Assembly: GCF_002259415.1 (NCBI RefSeq)
Contig: NZ_NPFY01000023.1
Location: 1-64,000 of the forward strand
Source: Rhodococcus sp. 14-2470-1b
Lineage (GTDB): Bacteria; Actinomycetota; Actinomycetes; Mycobacteriales; Mycobacteriaceae
Direction of reading: 5' to 3'
DNA: 64,000 nt
Of this stretch, positions 34,990-43,809 are shown piece by piece (position 1 is the stretch's first letter; the number at the start of each line of letters is the position of its first letter). A program made the position numbers and the translations under genes. Below the pieces are notes generated by a model. It ran no database searches and was not told the DNA's origin. It was given only the letters and a program-made list of their open reading frames with translations.

Positions 34990-36396
34990 ATGACTTATCG
35001 TCAATTCTCGAGGCGGGACATGCTCCGCGCGATGGGACTGGCAGGCGTCGCTGCAGCGTCGGTGCCGATTCTGTCCTCTTGCGGAGTCGGAGGTGGCGTG
35101 AACGCCGTCAACGGCGCCGGCGAGGTGAGCGGGTCGTTCGATTGGAAGGCCGTGGAGGGTACGACCCTCAACATCCTGCAGACCCCGCACCCGTACCAGC
35201 AGTCGTTCCAACCGCTGCTCGCCGAGTTCGAACAGCTGACCGGCATCACCGTCAACGCGGACCTGGTGCCCGAGGCGGACTACTTCACCAAGCTCAACAC
35301 CGAACTCGCCGGCGGTACAGGCAAGCACGACGTCTTCATGCTGGGGGCGTACTTCATCTGGCAGTACGGTCCGCCCGGGTGGCTCGAGGACTTGAACCCC
35401 TGGTTGCAGAACAGTTCGGCCACCAGCGCCGAGTACGACTTCGAGGACATCTACGAGGGTCTGCGCACGTCGACCAGCTGGGATTTCGAGCAGGGCTCAC
35501 CGCTCGGCACCGGTGGTCAGTGGGCGTTGCCGTGGGGATTCGAGAACAATGTCGTCGCCTACAACAAGAAGTTCTTCGACGACAACGGCATCACCCTGCC
35601 GGACACCTTCGACAACTTCGTGCAGCTGGCCATCGACCTCACCGATCGTTCGCAGAACCGCTACGGAATCGCGACTCGCGGGTCCAAATCGTGGGCGACG
35701 ATTCACCCCGGCTTCATGACCCAGTTCACGCGCGAAGGTGCGCAGGACTACGTCTTCGAGAACGGCGAGTTGCAGGCCCGGATGAACTCGGAGAAGGCAG
35801 TTGCGTTCACCGAGAAGTGGATCGAGATGCAGCACAAGGCCGGACCGACGTCGTGGACATCCTACGACTACCCCAACGCCACCGGTGATCTCGGTGACGG
35901 CAAAGCCATGATGGTGTTCGACGCCGACAGCGCGACCTACCCGAAGAACAAGCCGGGTGCATCGGCGCAGGCAGGCAACATCGGGTGGTACCCCGGTCCT
36001 GCAGGTCCCGACGGCAGCTACGCCACGAACCTGTGGACGTGGTCGCTCGCGATGAACTCGATGTCGAAGAACAAGCACGCAGCCTGGCTGTTCATGCAGT
36101 GGGCCACGGGCAAGGAAGCGATGTCGAAGGCTGTTCAGGGCGGGATCTACGCCGACCCGGTCCGCAAGTCCGTGTTCGACGGTGTCTTCAAAGACCAGGT
36201 CGCCGACCAAGCGGGTTATCTCGAGACGTTCGAGACCGTGATCGACCAGTCGAAGATCCAGTTCACTCCGCAGAAGAAGTTCTTCGACACCACGCAGAAC
36301 TGGGCGTCGGCACTCCAGGACATCTACGGCGGCGACGACGCTCAGTCCCGGCTCGACGGACTGGCGAAAACCAACACCTCGAAGGTGAACCTGTGA
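34990..36396 (+). CDS. Tat-exported sugar/polyol-binding lipoprotein
   Basis: This 468-aa extracellular solute-binding protein (family 1) starts at ATG 34990. The leader has a twin-arginine motif (FSRRDMLRAMG) followed by a hydrophobic stretch and lipobox ILSSC, so export folded via Tat and lipid anchoring are likely. The body has LNILQTPHPYQQSFQPLLAE, GKHDVFMLGAYFIWQY and LPWGFENNVVAYNKKFFDD. It delivers the polyol to the two permeases encoded downstream. Tat export could suggest a tightly folded receptor. Confidence 0.88.
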   Translation: MTYRQFSRRDMLRAMGLAGVAAASVPILSSCGVGGGVNAVNGAGEVSGSFDWKAVEGTTLNILQTPHPYQQSFQPLLAEFEQLTGITVNADLVPEADYFTKLNTELAGGTGKHDVFMLGAYFIWQYGPPGWLEDLNPWLQNSSATSAEYDFEDIYEGLRTSTSWDFEQGSPLGTGGQWALPWGFENNVVAYNKKFFDDNGITLPDTFDNFVQLAIDLTDRSQNRYGIATRGSKSWATIHPGFMTQFTREGAQDYVFENGELQARMNSEKAVAFTEKWIEMQHKAGPTSWTSYDYPNATGDLGDGKAMMVFDADSATYPKNKPGASAQAGNIGWYPGPAGPDGSYATNLWTWSLAMNSMSKNKHAAWLFMQWATGKEAMSKAVQGGIYADPVRKSVFDGVFKDQVADQAGYLETFETVIDQSKIQFTPQKKFFDTTQNWASALQDIYGGDDAQSRLDGLAKTNTSKVNL

Positions 36397-36420
36397 TGAC
36401 TTTTCAGAAAGAGGTACGTC

Positions 36421-37368
36421 ATGGCCACGCGCACTGAGCCTTCGCGTTCGACGGGCGCGCCTGTTCCGGGTTCCACGGCCAAGCCCGAGGTGCCGCGGTG
36501 GCGTCGTCGGCTGCGTCCGTATCTGTTGTCGGTTCCCGCCGTCCTGATCGTCGTCGGAATTCTGTACCCGTTCTTCGTCGGCGCGTGGTACTCGTTCCTC
36601 AACTACGCTGCCGTGAACCCGAACCCGGTGTTCGTCGGCTTCGCCAACTACGCCAGCGTTCTCGGTGACGCGCAGTTCTGGTCGAGCGTGCGCGTCACGG
36701 GCACGTTCGCAGTGGTGGCGACCATCGTGGAGACCGTCATCGGCGTGATCATTGCGCTGCTGCTCAACCGGTCGTCGATCGTCGGCCGCATCTTCGAGAA
36801 GGTGCTGATCCTTCCGCTGATGATCGCGCCGGTGATCGCCGCGGTGGTGTGGAAGCTGATGTTCAACCCGCAGTTCGGTGTGCTGAATCACGTTCTGGGA
36901 CTGGGCAACACGTTCGACTGGTTGAGCAGTCAGAACGCGCTGTTCTCGGTGATCCTCGTCGACCTGTGGATCTTCACGCCGTTCGTCGCGATTCTCGTTC
37001 TCGCCGGCATCCGTTCCCTGCCGAAGGAACCGTTCGAAGCGTCCGAGGTCGACGGCGCGAGCTGGTTCTACATGTTCCGCCGGCTCATGTTGCCGATGCT
37101 GTGGCCGTACGTCCTCGTCGCGGTGATCTTCCGCTTCATGGACAACCTCAAGTTCTTCGACGTGCCATGGGTTCTCACGGCCGGTGGGCCGGGTGTCGCG
37201 ACCCGTTCGTTGCAGATCGGTGCGTTCGAGGACTCGATCATCAACCTCGACTACTCCCGCGGCAGCACCTACATGTTCCTGCTGTGGATCCTCGTGTTCA
37301 TCACCGCGCGCTTCCTCGTGAGCGTGCTCGGCAAAGCACAGCGGCGCGCCGCTGGAGCGGAGAACTGA
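36421..37368 (+). CDS. Sugar ABC transporter permease, MalF type
   Basis: This 315-aa protein has a cytoplasmic N-terminus of about 40 residues and six membrane segments (LLSVPAVLIVVGILYPFFVG, VRVTGTFAVVATIVETVIGV, and so on). The EAA-loop region is EPFEASEVDGASWFYMFRRLMLPML, which docks to the ATPases. It is the first of a permease pair; the second starts 4 bases after its stop. The family imports mono- and disaccharides and polyols. Confidence 0.9.
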   Translation: MATRTEPSRSTGAPVPGSTAKPEVPRWRRRLRPYLLSVPAVLIVVGILYPFFVGAWYSFLNYAAVNPNPVFVGFANYASVLGDAQFWSSVRVTGTFAVVATIVETVIGVIIALLLNRSSIVGRIFEKVLILPLMIAPVIAAVVWKLMFNPQFGVLNHVLGLGNTFDWLSSQNALFSVILVDLWIFTPFVAILVLAGIRSLPKEPFEASEVDGASWFYMFRRLMLPMLWPYVLVAVIFRFMDNLKFFDVPWVLTAGGPGVATRSLQIGAFEDSIINLDYSRGSTYMFLLWILVFITARFLVSVLGKAQRRAAGAEN

Positions 37369-37372
37369 CATC

Positions 37373-38239
37373 ATGGCAAAGGAATTGCTTCCAGGGCAGC
37401 GTCGGTTCACCCCGGCCTCGGTCGCCGCGGACGTCGTACTGCTGGTGTGGTTCGTGTTCTCGCTGTTCCCCATCGTGTGGATGGTGTTGCTGGCGCTCAA
37501 GTCCGACGCCGAGCAGACGAGTACGTACTTCTCCTTCACGCCGACGTTCGAGAACTTCGGAACCGTGCTCAGTCAGCGCGGAACCGACCTCACCAGCGTC
37601 GATTTCACGTCGTCTCTGCTGACCAGCCTCATCAACTGCGGCGGCGCGGTCATCGTCTCGCTCGTCATCGGCATCCCCGCTGCCTACGCGGCGGGTCGCT
37701 GGCAATACAAGGGCAGCAACGATCTGATGTTCCAGATGCTCTCGTTCCGATTCGCGCCCGAGCTGATGGTCATCGTTCCGCTGTTCGTCATCTACAACCA
37801 GATCGGGTTGTTCGACACCAAGGTCGGCATGATCTGGGTGCTGCAGTTGGTCACCATGCCGCTCGTCGTCTGGATCCTGCGGTCCTACTTTCAGGATCTG
37901 CCGGAGGATCTGGAACAGGCCGCGCTTCTCGACGGGTACACCCGCTCGCGGGCGTTCGTCATGGTCGCTCTTCCGTTGGTGCGCCCGGGCATCGCTGCAG
38001 CTGCATTGCTGGCCTTCATCTTCGCGTGGAACAACTACGTCTTCCCGCTCATCCTGTCCGACAGCAACGCCAGCACGGTCACCGTCGCGATCACCAAGTA
38101 CCTCGGTGGTGGCGGACAGGCCTACTACAACCTCACTGCGGCGGCAGCAGTCATCGCAGCACTCCCACCGCTGATCCTGGCGCTCACCATTCAGCGCTAC
38201 CTGGTCCGCGGTCTCTCGTTCGGGGCGGTGAAATCCTAG
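37373..38239 (+). CDS. Sugar ABC transporter permease, MalG type
   Basis: This 288-aa protein has six membrane segments (VVLLVWFVFSLFPIVWMVLL first) and the EAA-loop region DLEQAALLDGYTRSRAFVMV followed by LPLVRPGIAAAALLAFIFAW. It forms the translocation pore with the MalF-type partner encoded just upstream. Its stop directly abuts the first ATPase gene, indicating translational coupling. Confidence 0.9.
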   Translation: MAKELLPGQRRFTPASVAADVVLLVWFVFSLFPIVWMVLLALKSDAEQTSTYFSFTPTFENFGTVLSQRGTDLTSVDFTSSLLTSLINCGGAVIVSLVIGIPAAYAAGRWQYKGSNDLMFQMLSFRFAPELMVIVPLFVIYNQIGLFDTKVGMIWVLQLVTMPLVVWILRSYFQDLPEDLEQAALLDGYTRSRAFVMVALPLVRPGIAAAALLAFIFAWNNYVFPLILSDSNASTVTVAITKYLGGGGQAYYNLTAAAAVIAALPPLILALTIQRYLVRGLSFGAVKS

Positions 38240-39364
38240 ATGGCACAGCTTGCAGTCAAAGGACTCAGCAAGAAGTACGGCAAGAAGATCGGAATCGACG
38301 GACTCGATCTCGACATCGCGGACGGCGAGTTCTTCGTCATCCTCGGTCCGTCCGGGGCTGGCAAGACCACGACGCTCAAGTCCATTGCAGGACTGGTCGA
38401 GGTCGACGACGGTGCCGTCCACATCGGTGGCACGGACATGACAGCTGTCGAGCCGTACCACCGCAACGTCGCGATGGCGTTCGAGAGCTACGCGTTGTAC
38501 CCGCAGAAGACCGTGTCGGAGAACCTGGCATCGCCGCTGAAGTCCGGACGCACCGGCAAGTACACCGAAGCCGAGCAGACCGAACGCATCAAGTCCGTGA
38601 CGACGACTCTCGGCATCGACCACCTGCTGAAGCGTTTCCCACGCGAGCTGTCCAACGGTCAACGTCAGCGTGTCGCGCTCGGTCGCGTGCTGGTCCGTCC
38701 GGCGGACGTCTACCTGCTGGACGAGCCCCTCTCGCACCTCGACGCGAAGCTTCGCGCGGCTATGCGCGTCGAACTGAGGCAGTTGGGTGAGATGTCCAAG
38801 ACCACCACCGTCTATGTCACCCACGATTATCAGGAAGCCCTCGCCCTGGGAGATCGCATCGCGATCCTCCGCGAGGGGCGTGTGGTCCAGGTGGACACTC
38901 CCGAGAACATCTGGCGTACACCGGCGGACACGTTCGTCGCCAAGGCCCTCGGTCAGCCCGAGATCAACCTCTACGACGCAACCGTCGACGACGGATCGCT
39001 GCGCGTGCTGGGAAGCAGCATCGAGGTGTCCGCTCCGGCAATGCTGTCGAGAGGGGACAACGCGCGCATCGGCATTCGGCCCTGCGACGTCGACGTGCTC
39101 GCGCAGGCGTCGACGCAGCCGGGGAAGGTGAACTTCGAGGGCACCGTCGTACTCGCCGAACGTCTCGGACGCGACGTCGAGGTGTCCGTCGATCTCGGCG
39201 GAACCACTCTCATCGCGTTGTCGAAGGGCGGACGTCACATCACCGAAGGTGCGACGGTGACCGTGTCGGTCGACGCGTCGGACATCCACATCTTCGACGG
39301 CACCGACGGGGCGTCGGACGTCGAAACTCGTCGCCTGGGCGCGGCAGACAGCAAGGAGCAGTAG
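38240..39364 (+). CDS. Sugar ABC transporter ATPase 1 (UgpC/MalK type)
   Basis: The 374-aa ATPase has Walker A GPSGAGKTT (Lys42), signature LSNGQRQRVALGRVL instead of the usual LSGGQ, Walker B DVYLLDEPLSHLD, the H-loop VTHDYQEAL and a C-terminal TOBE regulatory domain. The Q-loop position is Glu82 in AMAFESYALYPQ, where most relatives have Gln. Its stop abuts a second, related ATPase gene; two different ATPases beside two permeases suggest a heterodimeric motor. Confidence 0.9.
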   Translation: MAQLAVKGLSKKYGKKIGIDGLDLDIADGEFFVILGPSGAGKTTTLKSIAGLVEVDDGAVHIGGTDMTAVEPYHRNVAMAFESYALYPQKTVSENLASPLKSGRTGKYTEAEQTERIKSVTTTLGIDHLLKRFPRELSNGQRQRVALGRVLVRPADVYLLDEPLSHLDAKLRAAMRVELRQLGEMSKTTTVYVTHDYQEALALGDRIAILREGRVVQVDTPENIWRTPADTFVAKALGQPEINLYDATVDDGSLRVLGSSIEVSAPAMLSRGDNARIGIRPCDVDVLAQASTQPGKVNFEGTVVLAERLGRDVEVSVDLGGTTLIALSKGGRHITEGATVTVSVDASDIHIFDGTDGASDVETRRLGAADSKEQ

Positions 39365-40480
39365 ATGACTGCCGTACACACCACGACCGTCGCGCAGAGC
39401 CTGACGCTCGACAACCTGGTCAAGACCTACTCGTCGCGTGGGCGTGAGGAGTTCAAGGCCGTCAAAGGCATCGATCTCACCATCGAGCCCGGTGAACTGA
39501 TTGCGCTCCTCGGCCCGTCCGGATGCGGCAAGACCACGACTCTGCGGATGATCGCGGGCCTGGAGACGGTCACGAGTGGAGAGATCCGCATCGGCGACAG
39601 GACCATCACGGACCTTCCGCCCGGAAAACGTGAGGTCGGGGTCGGATTCGAGAGTTACGCGCTGTACCCGCCGCTGTCCATTCGTGAGAACCTCGCGTAC
39701 GGGTTGAAGGCCCGCAAGGTCAAGGGTGCCGACGAGCTCGTGAACTCCATCGCTCGCCGGCTCGAGATGGAGGATCTGCTCGAGCTGCGTCCGGCAGGAC
39801 TGTCGAGTGGGCAGAAGCAGCGCGTCGCATTGGCGCGGGCCCTCGTTCGGAACCCTCCGGTGCTGCTCCTCGACGAGCCGCTCTCGCACCTCGATGCCTC
39901 TGCACGCCAACGAGTTCGACGCGAACTCAAGATGTTGCAGCGCGAGTTCGGGTACACCACGATCGTCGTCACTCACGACCAGGTCGAGGCGCTCAGCCTC
40001 GCGGACCGCTTGGCGGTGATGGACGGCGGAGTCATCCAGCAGTTCGGCACTCCCGACGAAGTGTTCGACGATCCGGCCAATCTGTTCGTCGCAGGGTTCG
40101 TCGGCGAGCCGCAGATCAACGTTCTCGACGGTGTCGTCCGTCGTTCGGGAACGTCCAGTGTCGTCGAAATCGGGGACGGCACACTGTCGGTGGACGTCAC
40201 CGATGTCTCCGACGGCACATCCGTCAAGGTCGGTATCCGCCCGCAGGACGCGTCGATCGTCGCGGGTGTGGCCGGTGACGGACAGATCGCTGCGTCGGTG
40301 GACTACTTCGAGCACCTGATGGAGTTCGGCCAGGCGAAAATTTCCGTCGCAGGCGGCGGCGAACTTCTGGTGCAGACCCCCGCACGCGAAAGCTACCGCA
40401 GCCACGATCGATGCGCGCTCTCCGCTCCGGCCGAACGCATCTACCTGTTCGACCGCGAATCCGGTCTCAGACTCCGATAG
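39365..40480 (+). CDS. Sugar ABC transporter ATPase 2 (UgpC/MalK type)
   Basis: The 371-aa paralogue of the preceding gene has Walker A GPSGCGKTT, signature LSSGQKQRVALARAL, Walker B VLLLDEPLSHLD, H-loop VTHDQVEAL and a C-terminal TOBE domain. The Q-loop again has Glu (Glu96 in VGFESYALYPP). Start ATG 39365 follows the upstream stop without a gap; the kinase gene begins 8 bases after its own stop. A tandem pair of ATPases like this is known for glycerol and polyol importers of proteobacteria. Confidence 0.9.
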   Translation: MTAVHTTTVAQSLTLDNLVKTYSSRGREEFKAVKGIDLTIEPGELIALLGPSGCGKTTTLRMIAGLETVTSGEIRIGDRTITDLPPGKREVGVGFESYALYPPLSIRENLAYGLKARKVKGADELVNSIARRLEMEDLLELRPAGLSSGQKQRVALARALVRNPPVLLLDEPLSHLDASARQRVRRELKMLQREFGYTTIVVTHDQVEALSLADRLAVMDGGVIQQFGTPDEVFDDPANLFVAGFVGEPQINVLDGVVRRSGTSSVVEIGDGTLSVDVTDVSDGTSVKVGIRPQDASIVAGVAGDGQIAASVDYFEHLMEFGQAKISVAGGGELLVQTPARESYRSHDRCALSAPAERIYLFDRESGLRLR

Positions 40481-40488
40481 GACCAGTC

Positions 40489-42213
40489 ATGACAAGGCTT
40501 TTCAACGACCCAGCGTCGTTCATGGAAGACATGCTCGACGGATTCCTCGACGCCAACTCGCGGTACGTCGTCGGTGTCCCCGGTGGGGTGGTGCGTGCGA
40601 CGGCGACACCCGAGGGCAAGGCCACGGTTGTCGTCGGCGGCGGGTCCGGGCACTATCCGGCGTTCTGCGGAGTGGTGGGTCGTGGATTCGCCGACGGTGC
40701 CGTGGTGGGAAACATCTTCACCTCCCCGTCGGCCGACGACGCCGCGTCGGTGGCGCGTGCAGTCGAGCGCGGCGGGGGAGTGCTGCTGACGACGGGCAAC
40801 TACGCGGGCGACGTCATGAACTTCGGTCTCGCGGTGCAGAAGCTGCGCGCCGAGGGAATCGACGCCCGGTACCTCGCGGTCACCGACGACATCGCCAGCG
40901 CACCGAAGGATCAGATCGCCAAGAGGCGCGGGATCGCCGGTGATTTCACGGTGTTCCGGTGCGCGTCGGCCGCTGCCGACGAGGGATACGACCTGGACGG
41001 TGTCGAGCGGGTCGGAATCGCCGCGAACGACGCCACCCGCACGCTGGGCGTCGCCTTCGACGGCTGCACGATGCCCGGTGCCCGGGACCCACTGTTCACG
41101 GTGGCGAAGGGGACGATGGATCTCGGTCTCGGTATTCACGGAGAGCCCGGGGTGTCCTCCCACGACATGCCGACGGCCGCCGAGCTTGCGGACCTGCTCG
41201 TCGATGGCGTGCTCGCCGAGAAGCCCGAAGGCAGCGGAGAGCGCATCGCGGTGATCCTCAACGGGCTCGGCCGAACCAAGTACGAGGAACTGTTCGTCGT
41301 GTGGCAGACGGTGTCGCGTCGACTGCGCGAGCACGGATACACCGTCGTCGACCCGGAAGTGGGGGAACTCGTCACGAGCCTCGACATGGCAGGCTGCTCG
41401 CTCACCGTCATGTGGCTCGACGACGAACTCGAGAGGTTCTGGACCGCGCCGGCGGACACTCCTGCCTATCGCAAGGGAGTCGTCGCGGCAGATACCGGGG
41501 AGCGTCGGTCGGCCGACGACGTGGCCGAGGCTGCGTCCGCGGTAATGCCGGAGTCCGACGAACATTCGCGGGAGTGCGCTCGGTTCGTGTCATCGTCCCT
41601 CGAAGCCCTGGCGGAGCGAATGGCTGCTGCGGAGGACGAACTCGGCCGCATCGACGCCGTCGCGGGAGACGGCGACCACGGCCGAGGAATGGTGAAGGGT
41701 ACGGCTGCTGCACGTGAAGCCGCGGACGATGCCGTCAACCGAGACGGCGGCACCGGATCGGTGCTCGCGGCCGCAGGCTCGGCATGGGCAGCGAAAGCAG
41801 GTGGAACATCCGGAGTGTTGTGGGGTGCCGCACTGACAGCCATCGGAAACAGACTGGGCAACAACGGCGTACCGGACGACGCGGCCGTCGCCGAAGCACT
41901 GCGAGCCGGGTACGACGCCCTGACATCCCTGGGTGGTGCATCGCTGGGAGACAAGACCATGCTCGACGCTCTCGACCCGTTCGTCGGCGCCGTCGAGAAA
42001 GCCGTTGCCGGAGGAAGTGACTGGCGAACTGCATGGTCCGACGCAGTGAACGTGGCAGGTGACGCTGCGCAGCGCACCGCGGAACTCCGTCCGAAGGTGG
42101 GACGAGCACGTCCCCTGGCCGAGAAAAGCGTCGGGACCCCCGACGCGGGCGCGGTGTCGCTCAGCATGTGCGTCGCCACCGTCGCCGAACTCTTCACGAA
42201 GCAAGGAACGTAG
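40489..42213 (+). CDS. ATP-dependent Dak-type ketose kinase (D-erythrulose kinase-like)
   Basis: This 574-aa fusion of DhaK and DhaL domains is the single-chain ATP-dependent form. DhaK (1-330): VVGGGSGHYPAFCGVVGRGF, TGNYAGDVMNFGLA, and the substrate-binding His217 in LGIHGEPGVSS. DhaL (about 365-570): DAVAGDGDHGRGMVKG binds Mg-ATP, and ASLGDKTMLDALDPF follows. It phosphorylates dihydroxyacetone or tetruloses; the operon with a tetritol-type dehydrogenase and RpiB-like isomerase points to D-erythrulose, as for DerK of M. smegmatis. Confidence 0.85.
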   Translation: MTRLFNDPASFMEDMLDGFLDANSRYVVGVPGGVVRATATPEGKATVVVGGGSGHYPAFCGVVGRGFADGAVVGNIFTSPSADDAASVARAVERGGGVLLTTGNYAGDVMNFGLAVQKLRAEGIDARYLAVTDDIASAPKDQIAKRRGIAGDFTVFRCASAAADEGYDLDGVERVGIAANDATRTLGVAFDGCTMPGARDPLFTVAKGTMDLGLGIHGEPGVSSHDMPTAAELADLLVDGVLAEKPEGSGERIAVILNGLGRTKYEELFVVWQTVSRRLREHGYTVVDPEVGELVTSLDMAGCSLTVMWLDDELERFWTAPADTPAYRKGVVAADTGERRSADDVAEAASAVMPESDEHSRECARFVSSSLEALAERMAAAEDELGRIDAVAGDGDHGRGMVKGTAAAREAADDAVNRDGGTGSVLAAAGSAWAAKAGGTSGVLWGAALTAIGNRLGNNGVPDDAAVAEALRAGYDALTSLGGASLGDKTMLDALDPFVGAVEKAVAGGSDWRTAWSDAVNVAGDAAQRTAELRPKVGRARPLAEKSVGTPDAGAVSLSMCVATVAELFTKQGT

Positions 42214-42216
42214 ATC

Positions 42217-42717
42217 ATGAGCAAGCTGAGAATCGTCGTCGGATGCGACGACGCCGGACTGCAGTACAAGCAAGCACTGTTGGCCGATCTGGAGAAGGAC
42301 GACCGAGTCGAATCGGTCGCCGACGTGGGCGTCGGAACCGACGAGCACACCGCCTACCCGCACGTGGCCGTCACCGCGGCACGCATGATCGCCGACGGGT
42401 CGGCCGATCGTGCGCTGCTGGTGTGCGGCACCGGTCTCGGAGTGGCCATCAGCGCCAACAAGGTTCCCGGTATCAGGGCCGTCACGGCGCACGACAGCTT
42501 CTCGGTGGAGCGTGCCGTACTCAGCAACGATGCCCAGGTGCTGTGCATGGGCCAGCGTGTCATCGGAATCGAACTCGCGCGTCGCCTGGCAAAGGAATGG
42601 CTGGGCTACACCTTCGACCCGACATCGGCATCAGCGGCAAAGGTCGCGGCAATCGGAGAATACGAAACCGGTTCCCTCGCAACCGCGGAGGATGCAGCCA
42701 AAGCGGTCTGCGACTGA
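42217..42717 (+). CDS. RpiB/LacAB-family sugar-phosphate isomerase (erythrulose-4-P isomerase-like)
   Basis: The 166-aa protein has the RpiB fold: [20 protein letters not shown], a [11 protein letters not shown] loop, [20 protein letters not shown] and [21 protein letters not shown]. Cys in VCGTG is the usual catalytic residue. It interconverts ketose and aldose phosphates; by context D-erythrulose 4-phosphate to D-erythrose 4-phosphate (DerI role), feeding the pentose phosphate pathway. Start is 3 bases after the kinase stop; it is last in the operon, followed by a hairpin. Confidence 0.85.
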   Translation: MSKLRIVVGCDDAGLQYKQALLADLEKDDRVESVADVGVGTDEHTAYPHVAVTAARMIADGSADRALLVCGTGLGVAISANKVPGIRAVTAHDSFSVERAVLSNDAQVLCMGQRVIGIELARRLAKEWLGYTFDPTSASAAKVAAIGEYETGSLATAEDAAKAVCD

Positions 42718-42729
42718 GCCGACCTGGAT

Positions 42730-42756
42730 GCGACGGCGGGGCAACACCGCCGTCGC
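42730..42756 (+). terminator. Terminator of the polyol operon
   Basis: A perfect 10-bp stem GCGACGGCGG/CCGCCGTCGC with a 7-base loop begins 13 bases after the isomerase stop. There is no U tract. Confidence 0.75.
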
Positions 42757-43022
42757 GCTGGCATGCATGGTTTCGATGAGCCATGCCGCGGGTTCGACTG
42801 TGCTGTCACCTACTGAAACCGTCTGAAAAATAACTGATTTCGACCGCTGACATTCCAGCGGGGGCTGTTGTTTCCAGAGCTGATTTCTGACAAACCAATC
42901 CCTGCCGCGCACAGTCACCCGTGAGCACTCCGACGTTGCCTACGTAAACTGTACTGACCGACGCCGTCTCCCCTATGCGCTGGCGGTCGAGGGGCGCTCC
43001 TCACGCCGGTGCGAGGTGGTCG
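42757..43022. other. Intergenic, no gene seen
   Basis: The space between the polyol operon terminator and the convergent LuxR-type gene holds only short open frames without ribosome-binding sites. Base composition falls (AT-rich stretch near 42825-42900), which marks a change into the accessory region that follows. Confidence 0.5.
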
Positions 43023-43433
43023 TCAGAGGTCGTCGAGCGCGACGATTCCATCTTGCAGCGCGCGGGCGACGAGCGCGGCTTTGGTGGGGGCGGGCCGTCC
43101 GACTGCGCTGTATTTGATTCGGATACGGGTCAGGTGAGTGTTGACCGTTCCCAGCGCGATGTGCAGGGTCGCAGCGACCCCGATCTTCGAGTCGCAGTAC
43201 AGCCAGGCCCGAAGAACGTCTATTTCTCTGCTGCTTAATAAGGCGTTCGCATACGCGGGGCGGCCGGGAACAACGGCGCGGGTGGCCGCAGAGTGGTATT
43301 GCGCCTGCGGGCCAGGGGCGGTCGGTGCGGCGTTGGGAACGATCCGGGTCCGCAGCGGCGACCGAAGCGAGTGGGTGCGGCCGGGCGTGACCGGCCGAAT
43401 GCCTGACGGCGGCGGGGGAGCGGTGAGAACCAT
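43023..43433 (-). CDS. LuxR-type HTH protein, 136 aa
   Basis: The protein has a Pro/Arg-rich N-terminal half (about 1-60, probably disordered) and a C-terminal GerE/LuxR-type DNA-binding domain: LLSSREIDVLRAWLYCDSKI, then 'LHIALGTVNTHLTRIRIKY' as recognition helix. The final 20 residues form another helix. No receiver or ligand domain is present, so it is a stand-alone DNA-binding module of the kind common in Rhodococcus and Gordonia. It is divergent from the tandem TetR gene; whether they work together is unknown. Confidence 0.75.
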   Translation of the reverse strand: MVLTAPPPPSGIRPVTPGRTHSLRSPLRTRIVPNAAPTAPGPQAQYHSAATRAVVPGRPAYANALLSSREIDVLRAWLYCDSKIGVAATLHIALGTVNTHLTRIRIKYSAVGRPAPTKAALVARALQDGIVALDDL

Positions 43434-43809
43434 GATCGTTACCTCTCAAATTTGACATGAGTCGACATCACGAACGGGGCACCGCGTCATTGACGGGGCG
43501 ACTGGGGATGCGGATCGGCGACTGCGGCGTCGAGGACAAGCGCACCCAGGATCCGTTGTTGAGCGGGTTGTCCGAGAGCGCTATGCGGCCGCGTGCGTCC
43601 GTTGTACGGGCCACGAGGCAGCTGGTGATTGAAGCTTTTCGCAATCTCAACATGTCTCCAGATCGACTGCAACACAATCGCTCTCGATATCAAGGCCCAT
43701 ATTTGGGTATCGGCTACATTCAGGTGTAGTTCGAACTACATTCTGCGGTCGGAGCGGCCGATTGGTTATAGTTCGATGTCCATGTTCGCTCGATCGAGGT
43801 GGTTACCAG
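43434..43809. other. Divergent regulatory region, no gene
   Basis: The 376 bases between the LuxR-type and TetR-type genes hold no plausible coding frame; the 90-codon plus-strand frame from 43457 lacks a ribosome-binding site. The right part is AT-richer than its surroundings and holds the palindrome at 43725 plus a related half-site TAGTTCGA at 43769. Confidence 0.6.
43725..43740. promoter_or_regulatory. Perfect 16-bp palindrome TGTAGTTCGAACTACA, probable TetR operator
   Basis: It lies 69 bases before the ATG of the tandem TetR gene. It overlaps a second inverted pair (CTACA at 43714, TGTAG at 43725), and a half-site TATAGTTCGA follows at 43767, so two binding units about 42 bases apart are possible. 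Autoregulation by the TetR protein is inferred. Confidence 0.6.

Noticed and set aside
37301-40405. A 1034-codon open frame on the minus strand across the permease and ATPase genes
   Set aside because: It lies antisense to three genes with full family motifs; its translation is Arg/Asp/Val-rich without domains. It is a product of high third-position GC.
43457-43729. 90-codon plus-strand frame between the LuxR-type and TetR genes
   Set aside because: No ribosome-binding site, no family-like sequence, and it overlaps the regulatory palindrome region.
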